A stretch of 64,000 nucleotides of DNA, taken from Paratrimastix pyriformis (taxonomy: Eukaryota; Preaxostyla; Paratrimastigidae). The position numbers and the translations under genes were made by a program. Below the pieces are notes generated by a model, which did not search any database, was not told the DNA's origin, and worked only from the letters and a program-made list of their open reading frames with translations. This document shows, in pieces, positions 45,703-56,999 of this stretch (position 1 is the first letter of the stretch; every line of letters starts with the position of its first letter). The stretch covers positions 1 to 64,000 of the forward strand of contig JAPMOS010000022.1 of NCBI GenBank assembly GCA_027972325.1, given 5' to 3'.

Positions 45703-48021
45703 GGAGTCATGGGAGGGGCAGGCGGACCGTTGATGCGTGTGCGGGCCTGCTCGGTCTGGGCGTTGGCCTCGGCGAGGAGGGCCGGGTCGACGCCGCCCAT
45801 GAGCATGGCGGCCGTCTCGACCTCGAGGCGCCCCGGGGGCAGAGCCGCCAGCCGGTCGGGCTCCTCGACCCCCATGATGGGCGGCGGGCTGGCCAGGTCG
45901 GCGGCCTCGGCCGATTCCTCCGCCCCCGCCGCCCCACTCGCCCCGACTGCTGCGGCGGTCCCGGTCGCGGCTGCGGCTGCGGCGGGGAGGCCAGTCGGTG
46001 GGGCGCCCTCGGCGGGAGCAGCCGGGGCGGCGGAGGGCTTGCGGAGGGCGCCGGCGCTGACCAGGGCGGCCACCTGCTGCCGCATCCGATCCGTCGCGGC
46101 CGCCGCGGCCGACAGCTGCAGCTTGAGCCGGGCCACGTCGTTCAGCTGGAGGGGCGGGGCGGGGCGAACGGGCGGGGAGGCGAGGAGGCGGGGCCCATGA
46201 AGGCTGTGGTGGTGGGCAGGTGTGCGCGCGAGATGGGGCCGGGGAGGACCGGGAGGCTGGGGGGGCAGACGGCGATCTTCTTCTCGTCGGCCTCCTTGGC
46301 CAGGCGGGCCACGTGCTGTTCGGAGGTCCGCAGCTGGCCCGCCATGGCCGTGCCCACCAGCTGGTGGAAGGAAATCGCCAGCTGCGCGCGCCGACCCCCC
46401 CGGCCAAACCCACGCCGCAGCGAGCCGAGTCGGGGCCCCGCGGGAGGAGACAGGAAAAGTTGTCGCGAGGTTGGCCACGGATGGCACGGGGACGCACGAC
46501 GGGCAGGCGGGGGCGGGGGCGGGGGCGGGGGCGGGGGCGGGGCGGGGGACCTTGGTCTCCTCTCTGAGGACCCCAGCTGGTGGAGGATGTCGTGGTGCAT
46601 GGCTGCGTGGTAGTCCCGCTCCTCCTCCTGTCCGCCCGGTCAGCCCCCGCAAGCAGCACGGGCCCCCGGATGGTGAGGGAAGGCGGGCAGGCGACGAGGC
46701 GGGCCAGGCGGTGGGCGGCGAGGGCCGACGGACGGCGCTTTCCAGGGCGGCGCGGGTCTTGTCGAGCTCCTCCTGGACGGGCACTGCGCAGCCCCACCCG
46801 CAGCCACCCCATCCCCCCATTGAGATCGCCGCCCAGAGAGGCGATGGCCAGGGCGGGCAGAGTGCAGGGCGGCGGGGGGGACCGATGTCGCACTCGTCGA
46901 TGGTGGCCTGGACCTCGTCGCCCATGATGGTGGCCATGGCCAGGGCCTCCTCGTCCCGCAGCACCATCGCCGCGTGGGCCAGCGCCAGGATGCCCTCGTT
47001 GCGCTGGGTAAGCTCCTCTGCGCGGGCCCCCGTGCGGACGGGATGGTGAGCGGAGGGGGACGAGGGGACGAGAGGGGCGAGGGGACGAGAGGGACGAGGG
47101 GACGAGGGGGCGAGGGGGCCAGCGGACGCTCGAGGTCGTCCAAGGCCCGGGCGTGCTCTTCGGCGGCCTGGTTGCGCTCCCTGACGGCGGCCGCGGAGAT
47201 CTTGGTCATGGTCTCGTTCAGCGCCGCCACGTCGTGCTCCTGGGAGGGTCAGAATGGACGTGACCCGGGGGAATGACAGCAAGGCAAGGCCGTGCGGGGG
47301 CGGGGCGGGCGGGGCGGGGCGGGGCGGGGCGGGACCTTGTCCTTCTGGAGGCGCTCCACCTCGGCGATGTGGTCGCGCTCCATCTGCTCGCGGGCCTGCT
47401 GCATCTCCTTGATCTGCTTCTCGAACCGCTGCATGCGCACGGGGCCAGGCGAGGAGGCAAAAATGAAAAAGGCTTTCCAGGCCGCCGAGGACGAGGGGGG
47501 GGGGGGGGGGTCATGGACGCCAACCTCCTTATCGGCCTTTGCCTGAGCCTTGACGGCTGCTACTTCCTGTTTGAGGGCGTCAATCTGTGCCTTATCCTTG
47601 GCGGCCCTGTCGGTGGCTGGGTCCCCCAAATGAAAGTGGAAAGGTTGGACGACGGCAAGGCAGGCCTTTCCTCTTGAGCTTTGCGATAAAATCGGTATAA
47701 AATTCCTGGAAAGGGGCTCGAGGAAAGGGATTGAGTTTTGGAGCAAACCGTGGTCTCGTCCTCGATTTTCCGGTAGTTCTTCTCGATATCGGCCACAATT
47801 TGAACGTATTCCGATTTCATCTGATGGAAATCACGGATGATCTGGACACGCGACAGAGGATTCCAAAGAGTTAACATTGCAAGGCGGACCTCTTGGATCT
47901 TCCCCCGGGCAAGGGAAAGCGGAATGAAAGCCTCTTCCCGAACATTGGGCCTTGCCTGTGCGACTTTCTGCTCGAGCTTGTTGGAGTCCTCTAACAATTT
48001 CTGAATATCTTCGGCCTTCAT
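37419..48021 (-). CDS. Kinesin-14 with C-terminal motor and very long N-terminal coiled coil
   Basis: Minus-end-type microtubule motor. The start ATG 48021 gives '[20 protein letters not shown]', followed by about 20 exons (40.5-48.0 kb) of Ala/Glu/Lys/Gln-rich coiled coil, for example '[20 protein letters not shown]' and '[20 protein letters not shown]'. The neck 'ELNNQLE' then '[20 protein letters not shown]' is diagnostic of kinesin-14. Motor motifs are [11 protein letters not shown] (P-loop, 39.7 kb), NEMSSRSH (switch I, 38.78 kb), [12 protein letters not shown] (switch II, 38.55 kb), '[16 protein letters not shown]' and '[15 protein letters not shown]'. A short Pro/Ala/Lys tail ends in GGQKKKT and TAG at 37419-37421; a GTCTGC intron restores its frame near 37.63-37.68 kb. 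The single-gene model rests on continuous coiled coil on one strand. Two adjacent genes cannot be fully excluded. Introns carry ATAGAC, TG and poly-G repeats. Confidence 0.9.
39806..39953. repeat. (ATAGAC)n hexamer array in a kinesin-14 intron
   Basis: About 25 near-perfect units, followed at once by a GGCGG/GGGGC array (39960-40005). Confidence 0.95.
40799..40832. repeat. G34 homopolymer in a kinesin-14 intron
   Basis: Run of 34 G between coiled-coil exons. Other intronic runs in this gene are C19 at 40341-40359, G21 at 43584-43604, G23 at 44173-44195, G30 at 45672-45701 and G16 at 47495-47510. Confidence 0.9.
40982..41051. repeat. (TG)n microsatellite in a kinesin-14 intron
   Basis: About 34 TG units between coiled-coil exons. 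Confidence 0.95.
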
Positions 48022-48142
48022 ACTCCGGATGACGAATCAAGAGAATGAGGGACGAGAGAGAAGGAAAGAAAAGCGAGCCGAAATAACTGGCGGATAGAGA
48101 AGAACACCCGGGGTTATTAGAGTCATTCAAAAAGTCAAGTGG
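48022..48142. promoter_or_regulatory. Short divergent (bidirectional) promoter region
   Basis: 121 bp, AT-rich compared with the flanking gene bodies, between the kinesin-14 start (minus) and the DNAJC9-type start (plus). It must contain both promoters. No TATA box or known motif is identified. Confidence 0.55.
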
Positions 48143-49612
48143 ATGTCCGATTATTACTCGATTCTGGGCATTCCCCGCGATGCCAGTTCCTCTGATATCC
48201 GAAAAGCTTATTATCTAAAGGCAAAGGATTGCCACCCCGACAAGAATCCGGGCGACGAAAACGCAAAGGCTCGATTTCAACAGTTGGGCCGTATTTATGC
48301 TGTTTTGAGCGATCAAGAGTCGCGTGCTTTTTATGATCGCTTTGGGGAGGTTCGGATTTTTACGCCCGTAACAGTCTTATGGCGTTCTGGTAGAAAGTCG
48401 AGAATCCGCTTGACGACATGTCCCCCCAGGACCAGCTGGAAATTATTCTGAAGCGGTACGCGGAAGAGTCTCGTTTTTCTGTTGAAGGTCCGACACGTTT
48501 CAATTCTGGCGCCATCTCCTCCTTGCCTCGGACAGATATCGATTCGCATCTCCAGTCGGATGAGGCCAAACAGGTTTGTCTTGGCTCTTCGGCGGTGCCT
48601 TGACTTTTTCATCTTGTTTTCCTCAGCAAGAGCAGGAGGATTTGAAAAAATATTATCTCAAGTTCCGGGGCAACATGAAGAAGTCTGGCGCCATCACCCC
48701 CCCCTGTGGCATCTGACCATACCTGGTGGCGGCAGAGCCATCCAGTGCATCGCCGGCTGCGAGACCGAGGACCTGGGCCGCCTGTGCGCCCAGATCGACG
48801 CGTGGATCGAGGCGGGCGTGGTGGCCGCGCTGCCCGAGTATGCCCGCACCCGCCCCAAGGCCGGCGGCCCCAAGGCCCGCAGCCCCGCCAGCCGCAAGAA
48901 GGAGGCCGCCGAGGCGGCTCAGCTGATGGCGCTGCTGCAGGCCAAGCGGGCCGCTCGGGGTGGCGGCTTCGCGGGGGTCATCGCCGCCGCGGCCAAGCAT
49001 ACCGGCCCCGAGGAGGCCGGCATGATGGAGAAGGAAGTGCCCGGGGAGTCCCGAGCCAGCGAGGAGGAGGAGGAGGAGGACGAGGAGGAGGTCTGTCGCC
49101 ATCTCTCGGCCCCGTCTTTGGGAAAGGCAACGGTTCGAGGGCGCACTTCTTTGGGGCCTCGTTTCTGGTCGGGCTGGCCTCTGGGGCGATGGGCGGCGGG
49201 GCGGCTTCCAGCTGGGCGCCGAGCGGATCGACCTCAGCGAGGGCGAGGAGGACGAGGAAGAGGAGGAGGCGGAGAAGCGGCCTAAGGCAGCACGCCGGGG
49301 CCGGGCCACCGCCCGGCGGGGCAGTCGGGCCGCCCGGCGGTGCAGCAAGGAGAAGAGCAAGGCCACCACCGCCTCGTCGCCCCCTCCCTGCCCCACCGAG
49401 TCGGGCCGCGCCACCCCCGCCAAGCGCTCCCGCCCTCCCAAGGTCAGCCGCCTCGTCGCCCCCTCCCTCCCCCCTCCCTCCCTCCCTCCGATCTCCCCCG
49501 GCGACGAATGCATCATCGCCCGTCCTTCCCCGCCCCGCAGGAGGTCAGCACCCCCGCCGCCACGGAGCAGCCGGATCCGTTGCTGGCGCGCCTCTCGCCG
49601 CCGCCTTCGTGA
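48143..49612 (+). CDS. DNAJC9: DNAJC9-type J-domain histone chaperone
   Basis: J-domain co-chaperone that in animals binds H3-H4 histones and recruits HSP70. Six exons close in frame to 366 residues: 48143-48349, 48394-48573, 48627-48682, 48736-49090, 49212-49442, 49541-49612. The J domain (residues about 1-68) opens 'MSDYYSILGIPRDASSSDIR', has the essential HPD in 'CHPDKNPGDENAK' and ends 'SRAFYDRFGE'. The DNAJC9-specific middle follows: 'QEDLKKYYLKFRGNMKK', 'AIQCIAGCETEDLGRLCAQI' and 'AGVVAALPEYARTRPK', matching the human order. The tail carries long Glu/Asp and Arg/Lys-rich blocks, plausible for histone contact. Length exceeds human (260) because of that tail. Composition jumps from about even to very GC-rich near 48.69 kb. 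Confidence 0.92.
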
Positions 49613-50150
49613 AGCGCCGGCCACGGGACAGACGCCACGTCCGCCGGTGCACCCGCGGGCTTCCCGATGGCCCGCTGCCCCCACCGTCGCCTTGTCGCAG
49701 CTGGGGCGGCGCCACGGCTCGCGGCCATCCGCTCCGAACCCTCTGCGGCGCGTGCCCGGGGTCCCCCATGGAGCTTCGTCGTTCGTTCGTTCGTTCGTTC
49801 GTTCGTTCGTTCGTTCGTTCGTTCGTGTTCTGCCGCAAAAAATCGGGGTCGCGATCGGCCCCCCCGAGCAGCACCACCAAACACAGCAACCAAGACCCAA
49901 CCCAACCCCAAAATGGAAGGGGCACAAGAGCCCCAGGAGGCGCAGCCCCGAGGAAGGCTGGCCGCTCCCCCTCAGCACACCGAGCGGTGAAGCGGGCGAA
50001 TGCCGAGGGGGGAAGAAGACCGAGGGGGGAAGAAGAAGAAGAAGAAGAAGATCTCGTCGGAGGGGCGAGAGAGCGAGAGCAAGGAGAGCAAGGATGAGGA
50101 TGGTCTCCCTCCGACGGTGCCGGATAAAACCCGAAGAATCCAAGGCGCGT

Positions 50151-50209
<59 letters not shown>

Positions 50210-50296
50210 ATGTTGCTGATGATGTTGATCTTGTTGATGCTGCTCGGCGATCCGAAGGCGGCCGCCTGGCTGGCTCACCACCGCCGCCGCTCATCA
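49613..50296. other. Convergent intergenic region with TTCG and TTGCTG repeats
   Basis: Between the stop of the DNAJC9-type gene and the stop of the PEP-synthase-like gene. It contains a tetranucleotide (TTCG)n tract at about 49784-49826, a GAA-rich stretch at 50030-50060 and a (TTGCTG)n tract at about 50153-50210. Long open frames here are low-complexity artefacts. Confidence 0.7.
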
Positions 50297-53200
50297 TCAG
50301 TTCGCAGGCGCCGCGGCGGGGGCGAGGATGCGGACGGCGCTCTCGTCGGCGCAGATGCGGACCGTGTCGCCCGTGCGGATGGCCGTGCAGGCGCCCACCA
50401 CGCCCGACACGCAGGGGATGCCGAACTCCCGGGCGACGATGGCCCCGTGGGACAGGATCCCGCCCACCTCCGTCACCAGGCCCCCGATCAGCGGGAAGAG
50501 CAGCGACCAGCCCACTGCGCCCGGCGTCAGGGTCAGGGGCACACGGGCAAGGAAGGACAGGGGGGAGGGCGGCGGCGGCAATCATTGGGTGAGCGAGCCA
50601 GCGCCGGGGCAGATGGGAGGGGGCAGGGCGGGGCGGGGCAGGGGGCAGGAGGGGCAGGAGGGGCAGGGGGCGGGGCGGGTGGGCGGACCGTCGGTCTGGG
50701 GGCAGACGAGGATGTCGCCCGGCTGCAGGTCGGCGGCCTCCTCGGGGCAGCTGCACACCCGGGCGGGGCCCGTGACCGAGCCCAGCCCGATGGCCACCCC
50801 GCGCAGCACCCCGTCCGCCTGGCCGGCCGCCTCGTCGGCGGGGCCGCCCACGGTCGGGGGGGCGGTGGTGGCCGGGACGATGCCCCCCACGGGGACCCCC
50901 TCGGGCAGCCCGTTGCTGAACTGCGGGAACCGGGGCGGCCCGCCGGCCCCGTTGGCCGGGTCGTTGACCAGGGCCGCTGCCACGTGCCGCAGCGCAACCC
51001 GCCGAAGCAGCGCGGCATGCTCTGCGCCCAGCCAGCCAGCCAGCCAGCCAGCCACAGCCAGTCAGACGGCAGCAGTGCATGATGATGATGACGACGACGG
51101 CCAAAAGGCCGAGCGGCGGGATGCCGGGCAGGGGAGTCGGTGCGTGGGCCGGGGCACGGGCACGGGCACGGGCACGGGCACGGGCACGGGCACGGGCAAG
51201 GGCCGGGGCGGACCCTTGGCCAGGGCGGCCTCGGTGGGGCCGCGGGGCGGCATGGCGATGCCCGCGGTGGCCACGAGGCGGCCCAGCTCGGCATGGGTCA
51301 GCTGGAAGAGGTCGCCCTCCTCGGCCAGCACGCCCTCCCGCACCAGGGCCGCGGCCAGCTTCCAGTAGGCCCGCTTGTACTGCGCCCCCATCGCCAGCCC
51401 CACAGACCGCGGCAAGACCCCGAAAGGATGTGGTGAGGGGCGCCGGCACGCTTGGGGGCGGGGGGGTGTCCGGTCTGCCGGGGGGCGGACCAGGGCCGCG
51501 AACTTGACGGTGAGGTTTTTGGCCCACTCGCGCTCCACCACCGAGCGGCGGGCCTGACCCAGCAGCCACCGGGCCACCGTGGGCGACTTGAGGCGCCGCC
51601 CCAGGGCCTCCTCCACGGCCGCCATCGCCTGCAGGCGAGGGCAGGTATGAAGGCAGGCGCGAGTGTGCGTGCGTGCGTGTGCGCTCGACCAAGTGTAGAC
51701 CCCATGGGCGATCCATCTGTAACTCAGCTGCTTTGTCCCGTCCCTTTGCTCGTCCCGTCCCGTGGTGGTGTGTGGCCGGGGGATCCCCCGGAGGTGGTGG
51801 CACTGCCCCAAGCGACTGCCACACTTCTTGCGGTGTCTTTCCTCTCTTTAAATGTGCGTGTGTGCGTGTGTGCGTGTGTGCGTGTGTGCGTGGGGGGATG
51901 CAGTTCAGACCTCGCGGCTCTGGTGGTCGGCCGAGGCCGAGGGGGACGGGGAACGGCTCTGCACGAAGGCAGGACGAAGGCAGACATGCGCGGTCAAGAG
52001 CCAGCTGGGCCATGGGCTTGGGCGGGCGGGCGCAACAGCGACATGGACGGGAGGGAGCAGGGTGGTGCTGGGAGGGCGGTCCAACCTTCGCGAGGCGCTT
52101 GCGGAGGACGGCCTGCAGCTGGGCGGCGGGCATCTCGGGCCGCATGCCCCAGTCGGGGACGGCCAGCTCGGCCTCGCGGACGCACCGGTGGCCGAAGCGC
52201 TCCACCAGCTCGGCCGCCAGCCCCAGGGCCGGCCGCAGGGCCCCGTCGGCCCGCAGGCCCTCCACCCGGGCCCGCTCCTCGGCCGTGGCCCCCGCCAGCA
52301 GCCGCGCCCGGTCGGCCTCCCCGGCCACGAAGCAGGCCGCGAGATGGGAGGGCGCCAGGGCGGCAAGCTCGGCCAGCGAGCCCTCGGGCACCGCCTCCGC
52401 GAAGCGGCTCATCATGGCCGGCAGCCCGGCCGTCACCACGTCCCCGCAGTGGGCCAGCAGCCCCGCAACGGTCGCGTCCTGGGGGCGGCGGCACGAGATA
52501 TGGTCAGCCGGTGGAGCCAGCCGGGACGGGCGTGCCGGTGAGGTGGTGGCGGTGGGCGGCCCGACCTTATCCGCGCCAGGCTCGGTGGGCAGCCCGTTGA
52601 GGACGCCGCACCAGATGCCCGTCTTGCCGCTGCAGTCGGACGGCGCGAGCAGAAGCAGAAGCGGAAGGAGCAGAGCAGAGCAGAGCAGAGAGTGAGCACC
52701 AGGGGCAACCATGCCAGCGAAAGGAGCTTGATCGGGGCATCGGTGGGGGTCGCCGACCTGACAGGGATGTCGGCCGTCCATGCCTCGCGGTACAGGGGCA
52801 GGCAGCCGTCGATCCGCTGGTACTGCTCGGCGGCCGGGAGGTCGGGCTGCCACCCACGCGACAGAACGGCCCCCCGGGCGAGATGGATGGCCGCGTGCCA
52901 GTGTGGGCGCCTGCGTCCGGCATGGGGGGCCCCCCGGCAGGGCGCTGGGTTGGGCGGGGGCAGGGGCAGACCTCATCCAGGCCCAGACGCCGCCGCAGGG
53001 AGCCGTCCTCGAGGGGCTGCATGGCGCGCTGGAAACGGGCCGTGGCCCCCAGGACGGCGCGGCCGTAGCCCAGGCAGCCCAGCAGCCGCTGCAGCCGGGT
53101 GGCCGTCCCGTGCAGCCGGAAGGTCTCCGCCTGCCCAACCGAACGCCACCCGGCAGGCACAAGAGGAGACCCCGGCCCATGGTGAGGATGCGGGGGGGGG

Positions 53201-56200
53201 AGGGAGGGGGGAGGGAGGGGAGGGAGTTTGATGGAGCACAGCGTCCAATGTGCCACAAAACCATTGTCCCTTCACCGCTGATTGCAGGCTGGGGCGTGGG
53301 TTGGGGCGTGTTGGGGGGCGTAGGTGGGGCGTAGGTGGGGGCGTAGGTGGGGGCGTAGGTGGGGGCGTGGGCGGGCGTGGGGGCAGGGGGTAGGGGGCAG
53401 GGGTACAGTCTCGCGCTCTAAACCATCTGAGCTAGGGGAGCAGGGGGCAGGGGGCAGGGGCAGGGGCAGGGGCAGGGGCAGGGGGCAGGGGCAGGGGCAG
53501 GGGCAGGGGGCAGGGGCAGGGGCAGGGGCAGGGGGCAGGGGCAGGGGGCAGGGGGGCAGGGGCAGGGGCAGGGGCAGGGGCAGGGCAGGGAGCAGGGCAG
53601 GGGCAGGGGCAGGGGACGGACGAAGGGCACCATGCCGCGCAGGAGGATGCCCGCGATGGCCACCTCGGCGGCGTCCTTCTGGCCGAGTGCGTTGAAGATC
53701 ACCTGATCGCGTGCATAACCAACGCCCCCATGGCCCATGCCCGCGGGGAGGTTGACCATGACAATGATGTCGTCCATGAGCCGCCGGCAAAGCTTGGGCG
53801 GGGCGAGAAGGGGCGGGGCGAGAAGGGGCGGGGCGAGAAGGGCCGGGGCAGAAGGAGCGGGGGCGGGACGGACGGCCGAGTGGAACTGGTGCATGGAGAG
53901 GAACCCGTGCCCCAGCCGGATGGGGTTGATCCGGAGGGCGGCGCCCACCCGGGGCAGCCCCCCGCTCCGGGCGAAGAGGTCCTGGATGGCCCGGTCGTTG
54001 GTCCGCTCGAAGACGGACAGGCTCAACGGGGTCACCAGCCCAGGGAGCATCTCCTGAGGAGGAGGTCCGAGGGGCGATGGGCAAACGGAGGGTGAGCCCG
54101 ACAGGAGGGGATAAGAAGGCGGGGAGTCGATGGAGCAACGGGGGGGCGGGGAGGGACCTGGATGTTGCACGAGGTGAGCGTCTCCTCGCGGCATGCGGGC
54201 AGGGCGTCGAACTCGGTCAGGGCCGCCTCGACCTCGGCCCGGGCGAAGGTGTGGCCCGCCCGCTGGAGGGCCCCCGGGGCCGGGGCCCGCAGCACGGCCG
54301 ACACGTAGTCGGTGGTGATGGGCCGGGCCTGCAGCACCCACAGCCGGTAGAGGCCCTCGTTGGGCACCCGGTGGTAGAGCCACTGCGAGGGCGCCGCCAG
54401 GGCCGCCGAGCCGGCCAGCCCGTGGGCGGCCCCCACGAAGGCGTGCGGCGGGGCCCCGTGGGACCGGGCCAGCAGCGACTGCTGCAGGGGCGTGAAGCGG
54501 CGCCCCTGATCGGGGCTCAGCAGCTCCACCGCAAACTCAACGTCCACCGGGCGCCCTGCGGCCAACCACCGCCAGACGGGGCGAGGGCAAGGGGCAAGGG
54601 CGGGGCGAGGGGCGGGGACCGTGAGATGATGCGGACATGGGCATGGGGGCATGGACAGGGGGACAGGTGCAAGGCGTGGCGTGGCGGGGGCGCGGACCCT
54701 CCATGGCGCGCTCGATGGCGGCCGCGATCTCGGCCAGCCTGCACGCGACCCCGTCCGAGAGGCAGGGCTGGGCGACCCGCTCGGGGGGCACCTCCATCCG
54801 GCGCATGTGGCTGCCGCCGGGGGCCGCCGAGCCGGCCGGGTCGGGGGCGGCCAGGACACACATGTGCCGCTTGGGCTGCGTCAGCCGCTGCACCACCTCG
54901 AACCGGGGCCAGCTGGCCAGCCCCACCGGGCGCACCGTCACCTGCGCCCACGGCACGACGCCACGCCACGCCACGCCACGCCACGCCACGCCACGCCACG
55001 CCACGAGAGCAGGTTGGTCGGCGCCCCGAGATATCGGCGTGGGGCGCGGGTCGTGGGGGGCAGCGGTGGGAGGGGGGGAGCCGCCAGGGGGCATGCCGGC
55101 CGGACCTGGTCGGGCTCGGTCAGGGAGGAGGCCACGGCCTCGCCCAGGCCCCAGGCGGCCGAGATGACGGTCTGGGCGGCGCCCGTCAGGGGGTGCCGCG
55201 TGAAGAGGACCCCAGCCGCGTGGGCGGCCACCAGCTGCTGCACGAAGAGCCCCATGTGGCTGCCCACCCCCAGCCCTGCAGCGCCCCCACGCCCACCCGG
55301 CGCCACCACCGCCACCACCACCGCGCGGCCGCCCAGGGGAACCAACGGCAAAGTGGGTTGGTGGGTGGCGGGCTTGGCAGGCTGGCGGGTGGGGCGGGGG
55401 CAACCGCGTCGGGGCGGACCGTTCTGGTGGCGGTAGAGGACGGCCCGGGGCGCGTACTGCGAGGCCCAGACGCGCCGCACGGCGGCGGTGAGGTCGGCCA
55501 GGGTGCGCACCCCCAGGATGCTCTCGTAGACGCCCGCGCTGCTGGCCGCGGTCGCGTCCTCGCTGACCACCGACGAGCGCACCGCGAAGGCCCCGCACAG
55601 CGACAGCTGCACACACAAACACACACACCGGCCCCCCGGCCCCACCCGAGTGAGCCATCAAGGGCGCCCGCCAAGGAAAATCTCGCTTGAACAGGCCCGA
55701 CACGACGCCCGTGGGGTGGCGACGTCGGAGCTGGGTGGCCGGACGGACGGCGGTGAGGCGTGGCCAGGCCCGGGCCAGGGCCTCGGCGACAGGGGCGGCC
55801 AGGGGGGCGGCCTCCCCGTAGCAGGCCTCCTGCAGGGCCCGGCAGCAGGCCTCCCAGGGCTGCTTCAGGGCCTGCTCGGCACGCCGCAGAGCCCCAAGCG
55901 CTGCGCCCGCCAACCGCGGCCCGCCAACCGTCAGCGCTTCGCCCTTCCCGGCAGGCGGGGCAGGACGGCAGGGGGGGCGGGGCAGGGGCGGGACAGGAGC
56001 GGGGCAGGGGCTCGGGGCAGGGCAGGGGCGGGTCCAGGTACCACACGGGCACTCGCCCCTCATGGGGGAGGAGGGAAGAGATCCCGCAGCCGGGGCACAT
56101 TGCCCACGGTCGGCAGGGAACGAACACGAAAAAGACAACGAAAAGGACAAGGAGGGGCAGGGGCTCGGGGCAGGGGCGGGGCAGGGGCTCGGGGCAGCGG

Positions 56201-56967
56201 ACATTCGTGGTCCGCGTGGGCGGCGACGGCCTTCTGGACGGCCCTGAGGGCCTCGCAGTAGGGCCCCGTCCGCTCGGTCAGCTCGGCCAGCAGCGCCTCC
56301 GCCCGGGGCACGCTGCACACCCCACGCAACAGCGCACAACAAGCAACGACAGCGCACAACAAGCAACAACAGCGCACAACAGCGCACAACAAGCAACGAC
56401 AGCGCACAACAAGCAACGACAGCAGGGCGGGTGAGGGGGTGGCGGGGCCGCGGCGGGTGCGGACCTGGCCACCTGGGCGCGGTGGGCGGCCACCGTCAGG
56501 GCGAACCCCGGCGGGACGGGGAGCGCGGCCAGCGGGTGGGCCAGCTGGGCCAACCGGGCCGCCTTGCCGCCCACCCGGGCCACGTCCTGGCACCGGTCCT
56601 CGTGCAGCCACACCACGAGCGCCTCCTCCTCCTCTGCCGGCGCCGCCGCCTCCTCCGCGGTCGCCCCGGCTGCAGACGCCTCGGCCTCGCCGGATGCGGG
56701 CAGGATTGCCGCGTCTGCGGGGGCGGGGGCCGCGTCTGCGGCGGGGAAGACGGTGGCGGCCACGTCGGCCCGGGTGGTGGGGTCCGTGGCCGGGACGGCC
56801 GGCCGGAAGGCCTCCAGCACGCGCGGGTAGAGGGCCGTGTCGGTCCGGTAGGTGAACTCGGAGACCCCGTAGCCCATGACGGGCTGCTGGGCCATGGCCG
56901 CGTCCACGAACAGCTTCGCCCCCGCAACGTTGCCCGTCTCTGCCCGGCCAGCAGCAGCGGCGGCGGC

Positions 56968-56999
<32 letters not shown>

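Noticed and set aside
53404-53444. Complete tRNA gene
   Set aside because: No anticodon 3' side, T-arm or acceptor 3' strand within several hundred bases on that strand.
56330-56425. CRISPR-like array (repeating units of about 20 bp)
   Set aside because: No spacers; contiguous minisatellite inside an intron of a eukaryotic gene.
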